A stretch of DNA of 56,499 nucleotides from the NCBI RefSeq assembly GCF_024385605.1, contig NZ_JANFOJ010000020.1, positions 1-56,499 of the forward strand, read 5' to 3'. The stretch comes from Sporolactobacillus sp. STSJ-5 (GTDB lineage: Bacteria > Bacillota > Bacilli > Bacillales > Sporolactobacillaceae). Below are positions 28,241 to 37,114 of the stretch, one piece after another. The stretch's first letter is position 1, and the number at the start of each line of letters is the position of its first letter. A program made the position numbers and the translations under genes. Below the pieces are notes generated by a model. It saw only the letters and a list, made by a program, of their open reading frames with translations, made no database searches and had not been told where the DNA came from.

Positions 28241-28873
28241 ATGGCAACATTAAGTGCGGCTGTTCGTAGCGAATTCAAGAAATCGTATGCAAAGAAATTG
28301 AGAAAAGAAGGAAAGATTCCTTCCGTAGTTTATGGAAAGACAGTAGGTAACGAATCTGTTGCGGTTGATGCCGGAGCAGTAAGCAAGCTCTTCCGCAGCG
28401 AAGGCAGAAACGCAATTATCAATTTGGACATTGAAGGTAAGAAAAAATATACGGTGATGGCTCATGAATTGCAATTTGATCCGTTAAAGGGCACTGTTCG
28501 TCATATTGATTTTCTCGAAATCAATATGAATGAAGAAATCGATGCTGTTGTACCTGTAGTACTTAAGGGTACGGAAGTTGTTGAAACCGGCGATGTTGTC
28601 TTGAACAACCAGCTGTCAGAGCTGACCGTACGCGCGCTTCCTAATGATCTTCCAAATACGATTGAAATTGACGTGTCTAAACTGGCTGTCGGTGATGCCA
28701 TTCGTGTGAGCGACCTTGCAGACTCGAAAAAATATACCGTTCTTGGCGACCCTGAAGACGTTGTTGTGACGCTGTCTTATGGTACACAAGAAGCTGAAGC
28801 ACCAGCAGAAGAAGCAACCGAAACTGCGGATGCTGCTGCGCCTGCAGCTGATGGTGAAAACGCAGCTGAATAA
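28241..28873 (+). CDS. rplY: 50S ribosomal protein L25/general stress protein Ctc
   Basis: The 210-residue protein has the L25 5S-rRNA-binding amino-terminal domain (RKEGKIPSVVYGK) and the CTC C-terminal beta domain, ending in a 30-residue Ala/Glu-rich acidic tail from about residue 178. Ctc binds 5S rRNA in the ribosome and in Bacillus is induced by sigma-B. GGGAG precedes ATG at 28241. I see no clear sigma-B promoter in the 94-base gap upstream. The tail is low-complexity and probably disordered. Confidence 0.95.
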   Translation: MATLSAAVRSEFKKSYAKKLRKEGKIPSVVYGKTVGNESVAVDAGAVSKLFRSEGRNAIINLDIEGKKKYTVMAHELQFDPLKGTVRHIDFLEINMNEEIDAVVPVVLKGTEVVETGDVVLNNQLSELTVRALPNDLPNTIEIDVSKLAVGDAIRVSDLADSKKYTVLGDPEDVVVTLSYGTQEAEAPAEEATETADAAAPAADGENAAE

Positions 28874-28893
28874 GTGTTCATTTAAATGAATGG

Positions 28894-28926
28894 AAAGGCG
28901 TAACCAATGCGTTACGCCTTTTTTCG
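28894..28926 (+). terminator. Rho-independent terminator after rplY
   Basis: AAAGGCGTAAC pairs with GTTACGCCTTT around a 6-base loop and is followed by a T run. Confidence 0.92.
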
Positions 28927-29045
28927 TACCAATTAGAAAGTAAAAACATGTTGGTTATTTCTGAACATGAGATAAGACACGGTGGAGTTGAGCCGAGAAA
29001 TTAATGCGCGAAACACTTATCTCAGATAGAAAGTGAGGAATCACT

Positions 29046-29615
29046 GTGAAAGTCATTGTCGGACTGGGCAATCCCGGTTCTGAATATGCCCATACGCGGC
29101 ATAACATAGGGTTTGAAGTGATCGACTTAATCTCGCAGCAGCACGGAATCCGTTTAAACAAAAACAAGTTTAATGCGCTGTTTGGAAAAGGGTCGATCGA
29201 TGGGGAAGAACTTTTGTTAGTGAAGCCGCTTACTTATATGAATGCCTCAGGTGAAGCGATTGGGCCGCTGCTTCGTTTTTTTAAGCTGTCAGTCGTTGAC
29301 TTGCTGGTTATTCAGGACGATATGGATCTGCCGGTAGGCAAGATTCGCGTGAGGCAAAAGGGAAGCGCCGGCGGGCACAATGGGATTAAGTCAATTATTC
29401 AGCATGTGAACTCGCAGGAATTTGCTCGAATTAAAGTAGGTGTTGGCCATCCTCAGCACTCGCGTGAGGCAGTCATACGTTATGTGCTTCAAGGTTTTTC
29501 CGGGGATGACCAAATACAGATTTCGTCGGCAATTGAACGTGCAGCATCAGCTGCAGAAGCTTGGCTCACGTTACCTTTTTCACAGGTGATGAATACGTAT
29601 AATGCGAATAAGTAG
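29046..29615 (+). CDS. pth: Peptidyl-tRNA hydrolase (SpoVC)
   Basis: The 189-residue enzyme releases peptides from dropped-off peptidyl-tRNA. It has the amino-terminal GLGNPGSEYAHTRHNIGF with catalytic His20, the KPLTYMNASGEA loop, and VIQDDMDLPVGKIRVR. The start is GTG at 29046, with GTGAGG 8 bases upstream. In Bacillus fin (yabK), encoding an anti-sigma-F factor, lies between pth and mfd; here only 119 bases with a terminator remain. Confidence 0.95.
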   Translation: MKVIVGLGNPGSEYAHTRHNIGFEVIDLISQQHGIRLNKNKFNALFGKGSIDGEELLLVKPLTYMNASGEAIGPLLRFFKLSVVDLLVIQDDMDLPVGKIRVRQKGSAGGHNGIKSIIQHVNSQEFARIKVGVGHPQHSREAVIRYVLQGFSGDDQIQISSAIERAASAAEAWLTLPFSQVMNTYNANK

Positions 29616-29682
29616 AAAACCGCGCGGGTATAATCATAGAAGTTTATCACAGATGATTAGGGTTCTGAAGAATCACTGCAGA

Positions 29683-29708
29683 GCTTTGGCTTAAGCCAAA
29701 GCGTTTTT
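29683..29708 (+). terminator. Rho-independent terminator between pth and mfd
   Basis: GCTTTGGC-TTAA-GCCAAAGC is a perfect 8-base stem with a 4-base loop, followed by GTTTTT. Confidence 0.88.
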
Positions 29709-29734
29709 CGGTTTTCAGAAAGCGAGGGTAGTCC

Positions 29735-32700
29735 ATGCTTGGCCTGAGCCACTATTATCAACAGAACATAGATGAAATTCAAACAGTCCTTGAAGGCTAT
29801 GAGCAAGGTATGAAGCAGCAGCTGGTGTCCGGACTTTCAGGCGGCGCAAAAGCATTATGGATTGCGGCGGTTTATCAGAAGAGACATCAGACATCTGTTG
29901 TTGTGACACATAACCTTTATCAAGGGCAGAAACTTTATAATGATCTCGAAGGCTTGATCGATTCGGAGGAGCTGTTTCTTTACCCTGCCAACGACTTGAT
30001 TGCGTCTGAACTTGCTGTGGCAAGCCCGGAACTGCTCGCTCAACGTATTGATGTACTGAACCGGCTTGCGCAAAATCGCAAAGCACTCATTATTATACCG
30101 GTCGCCGGACTGAAAAAACTGCTCGCTCCGCTCTATTTGTGGAAAGCGAGCTTATTGCAGTTTGAGGTCGGAAAGACGGTTGATTTAGATGCGCTTCCGC
30201 GAAAATTGACAGCCATGGGCTATGAACGCGAATCTATGGTTGCCGGTCCAGGTCAATTCAGTATACGGGGCGGAATCATTGATCTTTTCCCGCTGACAGA
30301 AGCCCATCCGATCCGCATTGAGCTGTTTGACGATGAAATCGACTCTGTTCGCTATTTTGACAGTGACTCTCAGCGTTCGCTGGAAATGATTCAAAACAGC
30401 GTGCTGATCGGTCCGGCACGGGAACTTCTGCTTTACGAGGAAAACTATGCGGCGGCTGCGCAAGGACTTGAGCATGAACTGGCTGTCTCGTTAGCCAAGA
30501 TGAAGGATCAGAAGGCTCAAGAGCTGCTCAGCGAACATAGCTCTGCTGACATTGAATCATTAAAACAAGGTGTGCCTTTTAACGGAATGATCAAGTATGC
30601 GTCTTTGTATTACAACAAATTGACGACTATTGATGATTATTTGCCTGAAGATGCTTTGATTATCTTTGATGAGATCAGCCGGATCCAAGAAATGTCTGAA
30701 CAGCTGGATCGCGAAGAAGCCGAATGGCGAGTCGACATGCTGCAAAGAGGGGATATGGTCAGTGAATTGCCGCTGACTATGAGTTGGCCACAACTGACCG
30801 AGCGGCTGTCCCATCCGCTTCTCTTGCTGTCCCTTTTCCTCAGGTACCATGGTCAGTTTCAGCCGCAGAATGTCGTCAGTATAACATGTCGTGCGATGCA
30901 AAATTTTCATGGTCAGATTCAATTGTTGAAGACTGAGGTTGAACGTTGGAAGAAGGGCGATTTCTCCGTTACCTTTCTCGCCTCTGACAAAGAACGAGCA
31001 AAACGCTTAGATCAAGTATTATCGGATTATGGCATTCAGGCGGAATTTGTAGCACCCGAAACGCCACCTGTTCACGGTGTGAATCAGATTACAATCGGTC
31101 AATTTGAAATTGGCTTTGAATTGCCGCTTAAGAAAATCGCCGTGATTACTGAGCAGGAAGTCTTTACAAAAAAGACGGCGAAAGCGAACCATCATGGAAA
31201 GAAACTGTCGAATGCCGAACGCCTGAAAAATTATAGCGAGCTTAAAGTCGGCGATTATGTGGTTCATGTGGATCACGGGATCGGCCGATACGCCGGTATT
31301 GAGACGCTTGAAGTCAACGGTACGCATAAAGATTATTTGCAAATTATTTATAAGGGCAATGATAAGCTCTACGTCCCGGTGGAACATATTGATCAAGTAC
31401 AGAAGTATGTGAGTTCCGAGGGTAAGGAACCGAAGATCTATGCACTAGGCGGCGGCGAATGGAAGAAGGTCAAGAGCAAAGCACGTTCGTCGATTCAAGA
31501 TATCGCTGATGACTTGATCAAGCTCTACGCAAAGCGTGAAGCGAGCAAAGGCTACGCTTTTGCGAAGGACAGCGATGCGCAGCAGGAATTTGAAGCGGCG
31601 TTCCCATATGAGGAGACCACAGACCAGCTCCAAGCCATTGAAGAAATCAAGAAGGATATGGAGAACGAGAAGCCGATGGATCGTTTGCTGTGCGGTGATG
31701 TGGGCTACGGCAAGACCGAGGTTGCTTTGCGTGCTGCATTTAAAGCCATTGCCGACGGAAAACAAGTGGCTCTTCTGGTTCCGACTACAATCCTTGCACA
31801 ACAGCATTTCGAGACGGCGAGTGAACGGTTTGAAGATTTTCCGGTCACGATCGGACTGCTTAGCCGTTTTCGTTCGAGGAAAGAACAAATGGAAACGCTT
31901 AAGGGCCTTAAAGCGGGCACGGTTGATTTAGTCATTGGGACGCATCGTCTACTGTCAAAGGATGTTCAATATAAAGATCTCGGTTTGCTGATTGTTGATG
32001 AAGAACAACGATTCGGAGTCACCCACAAGGAAAAAATTAAACGTCTGAAGGCGAATGTCGATGTGCTGACACTGACCGCGACACCGATTCCACGTACACT
32101 GCATATGTCGATGCTCGGGGTACGTGACCTTTCAATTATTGAAACACCACCGGAGAACCGCTTCCCTGTACAAACCTTTGTCATGGAATACAATGCGTCA
32201 TTAATTCGGGAAGCAATCGAACGCGAAATGGCGCGCGGCGGGCAGGTGTACTTCCTTTATAATCGTGTGGAAACGATTCAGCGGATGGCTGAAATGATCT
32301 CCGGACTGGTCCCTGATGCAGCAGTCACATTTGCGCATGGGCAAATGAAAGAATCAGAACTTGAATCTGCAATGATTGATTTTCTCGACGGAAATGCAGA
32401 TGTACTTGTTAGTACGACAATTATTGAAACCGGCGTTGATATTCCAAACGTCAATACCCTGATTGTTTACGATGCCGATCGAATGGGGCTAGCTCAACTG
32501 TACCAGCTTCGCGGACGAGTCGGGCGTTCCAGCCGTGTTGCCTATGCTTATTTTACGTATCAACGCGATAAGGTCATGAACGAGGTTGCTGAGAAAAGAC
32601 TGCAAGCCATAAAGGAATTTACCGAGCTCGGTTCCGGATTTAAAATCGCAATGCGTGATTTGTCCATTCGCGGGGCCGGAAATCTGCTGGGCGCCCAGCA

Positions 32701-33289
32701 GCATGGATTTATCGACTCTGTCGGTTTTGATCTTTATTCGCAAATGCTTCAGGATGCCATTGCTGAGCGCAGCAAGAAGAGCAGTACGGACATGGCACCA
32801 AAACCGCCTAAAGTCACCATTGAGATGGAGACAGATGCATACATTCCGGATCTGTATATTGAGGATTCTCTGCAGAAAATTGATATGTATAAACGCTTCA
32901 AAGCTGCTGCCTCGGTTCAAGATGTTGAAGAACTGAAGGATGAGATGATCGACCGGTTCGGCGATTACCCAAGAGAAGTAGCCGACCTGTTCAAAGTGGC
33001 CGAGATACGCGTGACAGCAAATCAATTAATGATTGAGGAAATTAAGCAGCAAAGTTCTGAGGTCAGAATTATTTTCTCGGAAATGGGCTGGAAATCATTG
33101 GATCGAGAGTCGCTGTTTAAAGCAATCAGCAAAATGGGGTCCGGAGTTGGTCTCGGCGCGGAAGGATCGAAAATGAAAATAACCATTAAACAGAATAGGC
33201 GCAATGCAGATTCTAAGCTGCTGGAGGAGGTTGCTAAACTGCTTGGCGGAATCGAGCAGCTTCAGAAGCCGTCTGAGAAGGTAGGATAA
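29735..33289 (+). CDS. mfd: Transcription-repair coupling factor
   Basis: The 1184-residue SF2 translocase removes RNA polymerase stalled at lesions and recruits UvrA. Regions in order: UvrB-homology domain (residues ~20-350), RNA-polymerase-interacting domain (GDYVVHVDHGIGRYAGIETL near 505), helicase core with Walker A LCGDVGYGKTEVA near 655, DEEQRFG, TATPIPRTL, and QLRGRVGRS, and a C-terminal autoinhibitory TRCF domain. ATG at 29735 is preceded by AGCGAGGG. Full length, no missing motif. Confidence 0.97.
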   Translation: MLGLSHYYQQNIDEIQTVLEGYEQGMKQQLVSGLSGGAKALWIAAVYQKRHQTSVVVTHNLYQGQKLYNDLEGLIDSEELFLYPANDLIASELAVASPELLAQRIDVLNRLAQNRKALIIIPVAGLKKLLAPLYLWKASLLQFEVGKTVDLDALPRKLTAMGYERESMVAGPGQFSIRGGIIDLFPLTEAHPIRIELFDDEIDSVRYFDSDSQRSLEMIQNSVLIGPARELLLYEENYAAAAQGLEHELAVSLAKMKDQKAQELLSEHSSADIESLKQGVPFNGMIKYASLYYNKLTTIDDYLPEDALIIFDEISRIQEMSEQLDREEAEWRVDMLQRGDMVSELPLTMSWPQLTERLSHPLLLLSLFLRYHGQFQPQNVVSITCRAMQNFHGQIQLLKTEVERWKKGDFSVTFLASDKERAKRLDQVLSDYGIQAEFVAPETPPVHGVNQITIGQFEIGFELPLKKIAVITEQEVFTKKTAKANHHGKKLSNAERLKNYSELKVGDYVVHVDHGIGRYAGIETLEVNGTHKDYLQIIYKGNDKLYVPVEHIDQVQKYVSSEGKEPKIYALGGGEWKKVKSKARSSIQDIADDLIKLYAKREASKGYAFAKDSDAQQEFEAAFPYEETTDQLQAIEEIKKDMENEKPMDRLLCGDVGYGKTEVALRAAFKAIADGKQVALLVPTTILAQQHFETASERFEDFPVTIGLLSRFRSRKEQMETLKGLKAGTVDLVIGTHRLLSKDVQYKDLGLLIVDEEQRFGVTHKEKIKRLKANVDVLTLTATPIPRTLHMSMLGVRDLSIIETPPENRFPVQTFVMEYNASLIREAIEREMARGGQVYFLYNRVETIQRMAEMISGLVPDAAVTFAHGQMKESELESAMIDFLDGNADVLVSTTIIETGVDIPNVNTLIVYDADRMGLAQLYQLRGRVGRSSRVAYAYFTYQRDKVMNEVAEKRLQAIKEFTELGSGFKIAMRDLSIRGAGNLLGAQQHGFIDSVGFDLYSQMLQDAIAERSKKSSTDMAPKPPKVTIEMETDAYIPDLYIEDSLQKIDMYKRFKAAASVQDVEELKDEMIDRFGDYPREVADLFKVAEIRVTANQLMIEEIKQQSSEVRIIFSEMGWKSLDRESLFKAISKMGSGVGLGAEGSKMKITIKQNRRNADSKLLEEVAKLLGGIEQLQKPSEKVG

Positions 33290-33310
33290 ATTTGGCGAAA
33301 AATGCATACT
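33283..33310 (+). promoter_or_regulatory. Possible sigma-G promoter for spoVT
   Basis: AGGATA (33283-33288), a 16-base spacer and CATACT (33305-33310) resemble the forespore sigma-G pattern TGAATA/CATACTA. spoVT is a known sigma-G gene in B. subtilis. The -35 half overlaps the mfd stop. The match is suggestive only. Confidence 0.4.
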
Positions 33311-33383
33311 TTGACCAGTAGCGCAGATAATAATGCAAGGAATAGATGATTTTTGCGGAAGCGGAAAGAGAGGACATCCTTGT

Positions 33384-33920
33384 ATGAAAGCAACTGGCAT
33401 TGTCCGCCGAATCGATGATCTTGGGCGGGTAGTTATTCCTAAAGAAATACGGCGTACACTTCGTATTCGTGAAGGGGATCCACTAGAAATTTTCGTTGAT
33501 CATGATGGCGAAGTGATTTTGAAAAAATACTCGCCGCTGAGCGAGCTCGGCGATTTTGCAAAAGAATACGCGGAGTCCTTGGCGGAAAATTCCGGCAAGC
33601 TGACCCTTGTCAGTGACCGTGATGCTGTGATTGCAGTCGCGGGAGGACCTAAAAAAGACTACTTGGAAAAGCGTCTGCTTGCGGTACCGGAAAAATCCAT
33701 GGAGCAGCGGCAAACCATTCTTGAACAGGATCGCGGCGAGCCGCTAATGGAAGGACATGAAAATCTGTCCGGCCCCTATGTTGTTGCACCAATTATTGCC
33801 GGGGGCGATCCAATCGGTACCATTATTCTCATCGATAAGGACAAGAAGCCGATGGGTGAAGTCGAGGTAAAGCTTGCTGAGACGGCTGCAGGCTTTCTTG
33901 GCAGGCAGATGGAGCATTAA
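33384..33920 (+). CDS. spoVT: Stage V sporulation protein T
   Basis: The 178-residue forespore transcription regulator has an amino-terminal AbrB-like swapped-hairpin DNA-binding domain (ATGIVRRIDDLGRVVIPKEI) and a C-terminal GAF-like domain. It modulates sigma-G-dependent genes. ATG at 33384, with GAGAGG 10 bases upstream, gives exactly the B. subtilis length; an in-frame ATG at 33333 would add a non-conserved extension. AbrB itself, normally after rsmI, is missing from this window. Confidence 0.95.
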   Translation: MKATGIVRRIDDLGRVVIPKEIRRTLRIREGDPLEIFVDHDGEVILKKYSPLSELGDFAKEYAESLAENSGKLTLVSDRDAVIAVAGGPKKDYLEKRLLAVPEKSMEQRQTILEQDRGEPLMEGHENLSGPYVVAPIIAGGDPIGTIILIDKDKKPMGEVEVKLAETAAGFLGRQMEH

Positions 33921-33938
33921 AAGTAAAATGTTTGCATG

Positions 33939-33967
33939 AGAGGAGGCGGCTGCAGCGCCTCTTTTTT
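33939..33967 (+). terminator. Rho-independent terminator after spoVT
   Basis: AGAGGAGGCG pairs with CGCCTCT, with a small bulge, around GCTGCAG, and is followed by six Ts. Confidence 0.8.
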
Positions 33968-34015
33968 GCAAGATAAGAAAGTATAGGATTTTGCCCCATA
34001 TTTAAACGAATAAGC

Positions 34016-34140
34016 CAGTGTCTTGGACGAGAATAAAAGCGGAGGTTCGAGACGCCAGCGGAATCAGGTGCCAGCGAGACCCCGCGGATTTCTGCTTGTC
34101 TGAGGAGGCTCGCGGTGCGCCCGCGGTCGCGCTCAGTTGA
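34016..34140. repeat. Intergenic repeat family A, copy 3
   Basis: GAGACGCCAGCGG and GCGAGACCCCGCGG resemble copy 2 at 20835-20886, and GAGGCTCGCGGTGCGCCCGCG resembles copy 1 at 7138-7158. It is the first element of the second composite repeat island (33968-34719), which contains no gene I can support. Confidence 0.7.
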
Positions 34141-34220
34141 TGCGAGCAACCGAAGCGATGATTCACACCATAAAGACACAAATCAATGCTAAAAAAGGGA
34201 ACTTTCGCAAGTGTAAAGGA

Positions 34221-34316
34221 GCTTTCGCTAAATACGCATACGTCCTGTATGCAACGCGAAAGCCATCACGTCCTGTGAAAGTAAGGACCGGGCGCTTTTT
34301 GCCCGGTTTTTCTTAC
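34221..34316. repeat. Intergenic repeat family C, copy 3, ending in a terminator hairpin
   Basis: CTTTCGCTAAATACGCATAC, then GTCCTGTATGCAACGCGAAAG and CCATCACGTCCTGTGAAAGTA match copy 2 (21201-21260). It runs into GGACCGGGCG-CTTTTT-GCCCGGTTTTTCTT, a hairpin plus T run, which reappears at 34617-34646. Confidence 0.8.
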
Positions 34317-34380
34317 AAGAAAAGAATGTATATCGTTCTGCCTTGCTGGTACAATGATCAGCGTCATAAGATTCGGGTGG

Positions 34381-34620
34381 GTGATCAGGCAAGCGCCCAA
34401 TCTGAGAAATAGACGGAAAAATTCCGCTTAAATTGAAAATGAATGGTAAAATCGTTTAAATAGACGGAGAAATTACCCTTATTGAATCGAAAAATGTAAA
34501 AATAGAGGTTTTTTCTCTGAATAAGCGGAAAAATTACCCTTATTTACAGGCAAAACTAGCGCCATGGCGCATATAACCGGAAAATCTCCGCTTATTTTAC
34601 TCGTTACTTAATGAAGGACC
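34381..34620. repeat. Intergenic repeat family B, copy 2
   Basis: It aligns along its length with 20898-21137: same ends (GTGATCAGGCAAGCGCC and TTACTCGTTACTTAATGAAGGACC) and the same four dyads, for example TAGACGGAAAAATTCCGCTTA. Here B follows C, whereas at the other locus B precedes C. Confidence 0.8.
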
Positions 34621-34646
34621 GGGCGTTTTTTGCCCGGTTTTTCTTA
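34617..34646 (+). terminator. Terminator at the end of the repeat island
   Basis: CCGGGC-GTTTTTT-GCCCGG followed by TTTTTCTTA; nearly identical to the hairpin at 34289-34316. Confidence 0.8.
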
Positions 34647-34688
34647 TTGGGTTGATTCTTGATTCCAGGTACGCGATAGGGCAAGTTA

Positions 34689-34697
34689 TGATATAAT
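34689..34697 (+). promoter_or_regulatory. Extended -10 promoter for yabM
   Basis: TG-A-TATAAT is a perfect extended -10 element 23 bases before the yabM start. No consensus -35 is visible. Confidence 0.55.
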
Positions 34698-34719
34698 CCA
34701 ACAGAGAATTCTTGGAGAA

Positions 34720-36339
34720 ATGAGAGAGATCATGGGCAACGAGAAGAGGGAGAGCCACTTGGTGTGGCGCGGTGCGGCGATACTCACGGGTGCAGCTCTG
34801 CTGGTGAAGATTATGAGCGCGCTTTACCGGCTTCCCTACCAAAATTTTGCCGGCGACGTCGGTTTTTATGTTTATCAGCAAGTTTATCCTTTTTACGCAC
34901 TGGCAGTGGCACTTGGAAGCACGGGATTTCCAATTGTCATTTCCAAATATATGGCTGAGGCAGGAGAACGGCATGACGCGAAAGTGGACGTGCAAAGGCA
35001 TGCACTGATCGCGCTGCTGCTGATCTGCGGATTCTTTTTTGCTGCCCTTTTTATCTTTGCACAGCCTTTGGCAGCACTGATTGGTGATCAGCATCTTGCT
35101 GCCTTAATTCGTATCGCCGCATCAGCCTATCTTTTCGTCCCGATTGTGGCCCTTTTGCGCGGAACTTTTCAAGGCGACAAGGAAAATATGCTGCCTACAG
35201 CTCTCTCTCAAATCGGAGAACAGGTGACGCGTGTTTGTTTCATTTTAGGATTGTCCTGGTATTTATTTCTCAATCATGGAGATGCCTATGCATTCGGATT
35301 GGTTGCAACATCAGGATCGGCATTTGCGCCGCTCGTCACACTGATTATTCTTATTCTGTTTTTGCCCCGAAAAAAACAGTTCGCATACGAACTGTTTTCG
35401 AGGTCGGCCGTTGCAATCAATTGGCGGATGGTCAAAACACTTATAACTGCCGGCTGTCTTTTTTCCATTCTTGCCGTTCCCCTGCTCTCGTTTCAGCTTA
35501 TTGATTCATTAACCGTACTTCGGCTTTTGGGTAAAATGCATCTTGCCGATCCGCGTGCTGAAAAGGGCATCTATGATCGTGCTTATATACTGACACAGTT
35601 TGGAATGATCGCATCTGCTTCGCTGACGGTGGCCATGGTGCCGCGCCTAGCGCAACTCGCAGCATTGCGAAAGCGTTATGAATTTCAAATGGAGGCAACG
35701 CTTTCGATTAAAGTAAGCGTTGCTTTTGGTGCAGCAGCAGCTGCAGGACTCATGATGATCAGCCGCGAGGTTAATATTATGCTGTTTCGAAATGCCGACG
35801 GAACGGCAGCTTTCGCAATTGCATCGTTCACGATGCTGACGCTTTCGATCATTTTGACCGCTTCAGGAATTTTAGAGGCAAACGGAAAACCCTGGGTACC
35901 TTTTTACTTTCTTGTCCTTGGCTCGTGTGTAAAAGGTGCGGCAAATTATTTCCTTATTCCGCACTTTGCTATTGTCGGTGCTGCTTTGGGTACATGTCTA
36001 GGAACCGCTGCAGCTGCTGTAATGAGTCTTGTCTATTTGCACCGCCATGCATTGACCGAGCGATTGCCCTGGCGCGCGGTTGTGAAATTAGGCATTGCCT
36101 TATCCGGGATGGCGGCAAGCGTGTCTCTTTGGAAAAGAATAATCAGCCGCTTCACCGATCCCCTTTCGGCAAGGCCCGCAGCATCAGTGCTCGCTTTATC
36201 CGGAGCCGTAGTCGGCGGTGTGGTCTTTATCGTGATCCTTTATATGGTCCGTTTTCTGAATAAGCATGACCTGAAGCGGCTTCCGATACGAAGAAAAAAG
36301 AAGCACAGTGCGGCATCGGCACGGTCTCGGAAACTGTGA
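34720..36339 (+). CDS. yabM: MATE/MVF-fold polysaccharide biosynthesis (flippase-like) protein YabM
   Basis: The 539-residue polytopic membrane protein has about 14 hydrophobic helices, and the amino-terminal GAALLVKIMSALYRLPYQNF and GFPIVISKYMAE segments of the MurJ/SpoVB-like (MVF/PST) family. Relatives flip lipid-linked oligosaccharides; SpoVB and YabM-like proteins act in envelope or cortex assembly, but YabM's substrate is not established. Starts at 34720 or 34732 are both possible; GGAG is close to the first. The C-terminus is very basic (RRKKKHSAASARSRK). In Bacillus yabN (MazG-like) follows; it is absent. Confidence 0.87.
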   Translation: MREIMGNEKRESHLVWRGAAILTGAALLVKIMSALYRLPYQNFAGDVGFYVYQQVYPFYALAVALGSTGFPIVISKYMAEAGERHDAKVDVQRHALIALLLICGFFFAALFIFAQPLAALIGDQHLAALIRIAASAYLFVPIVALLRGTFQGDKENMLPTALSQIGEQVTRVCFILGLSWYLFLNHGDAYAFGLVATSGSAFAPLVTLIILILFLPRKKQFAYELFSRSAVAINWRMVKTLITAGCLFSILAVPLLSFQLIDSLTVLRLLGKMHLADPRAEKGIYDRAYILTQFGMIASASLTVAMVPRLAQLAALRKRYEFQMEATLSIKVSVAFGAAAAAGLMMISREVNIMLFRNADGTAAFAIASFTMLTLSIILTASGILEANGKPWVPFYFLVLGSCVKGAANYFLIPHFAIVGAALGTCLGTAAAAVMSLVYLHRHALTERLPWRAVVKLGIALSGMAASVSLWKRIISRFTDPLSARPAASVLALSGAVVGGVVFIVILYMVRFLNKHDLKRLPIRRKKKHSAASARSRKL

Positions 36340-36486
36340 TCTGAAGGTAACTTATGATAGAATGAAAAAAATGATGGTTATAGAAGATGCTCGGGAGGCA
36401 GGACTATGATCATCTCTTTTGAGCAGATCTCTATACGTGGGAAAAAACGTATAAACGAATGAATACAATATGGAGGAATGGTTTGA

Positions 36487-36762
36487 ATGAATAAAAATGA
36501 ACTCATCCATAAAGTGGCAGAGAAAACGGGCATTGCGAAAAAAGATACGGAAACGGTGGTTAACGAAGCGCTGGAACAAATTATTCAAGCGCTGAATGCC
36601 GATGAAAAGGTTCAATTTGTCGGATTCGGTACCTTCGAAGTCCGTCAGCGCGCAAGCAGGACAGGACGCAATCCCCAGACAGGCGAAACAATCACAATCC
36701 CGGCGACCCGCGTGCCAGGGTTTAGAGCCGGCAATAAATTTAAGGATGCAGTGAAAAAATGA
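36487..36762 (+). CDS. HU family nucleoid-associated protein
   Basis: The 91-residue protein starts MNKNELIHKVAEKTG and carries the HU/IHF signature GFGTFEVRQRASRTGRNPQTG and the beta-arm RVPGFRAG. It bends and compacts DNA as a homodimer. GGAGG precedes ATG at 36487. The stop overlaps the rqcP start (ATGA), so the two are co-translated. HU at this position, between a MazG/YabM region and rqcP-yabP-yabQ-divIC, is known from clostridial-type gene orders but not from B. subtilis, where hbs is elsewhere. It may be an additional HU paralogue. Confidence 0.95.
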   Translation: MNKNELIHKVAEKTGIAKKDTETVVNEALEQIIQALNADEKVQFVGFGTFEVRQRASRTGRNPQTGETITIPATRVPGFRAGNKFKDAVKK

Positions 36763-37019
36763 GATTAGACAAATATTTGAAAATATCCCGATTGATTAAA
36801 CGGCGAACAGTAGCGAAGGAACTCGCCGATCAGGGGCGCGTTGATATTAATGGACAACCCGGAAAGGCAAGCTCGAATGTTGCGGTCGGTGATCAGCTGA
36901 CTCTGCACTTCGGCCAAAAACCAATGACTGTTCGCATCTTGCTGTTAAAAGAAGTCGTCAAAAAAGAAGAAGCCGATTCGCTCTATGAAGTGGTCCGTGA
37001 CCAGCAGGAAGGTCAATAA
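36759..37019 (+). CDS. rqcP: S4-domain ribosome quality control factor RqcP (YabO/HslR)
   Basis: The 86-residue protein begins with the S4 RNA-binding fold MRLDKYLKISRLIKRRTVAKE. RqcP works with RqcH on obstructed 50S subunits during poly-alanine tailing of stalled nascent chains. It starts at ATG 36759 with a 4-base overlap with the HU gene. The gap to yabP is 95 bases and may hold a sporulation promoter I cannot define. Confidence 0.93.
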   Translation: MRLDKYLKISRLIKRRTVAKELADQGRVDINGQPGKASSNVAVGDQLTLHFGQKPMTVRILLLKEVVKKEEADSLYEVVRDQQEGQ

Positions 37020-37114
37020 GCATTAAGTAGAAATTGATTTATTGTTGGTGATTCCGGTTGGTTCTAAATGGGACAGCTCCCTCATAATGTAGGAAACAGA
37101 GGAGGGGGAGTCCA

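Noticed and set aside
34137-34412. 91-codon open frame across the second repeat island
   Set aside because: It translates repeat families A and C, has no ribosome-binding site, and is interrupted by the hairpin at 34289-34316.
36405-36461. Short open frame between yabM and the HU gene
   Set aside because: Only 18 codons and no family resemblance; more likely the 5' leader of the HU transcript.
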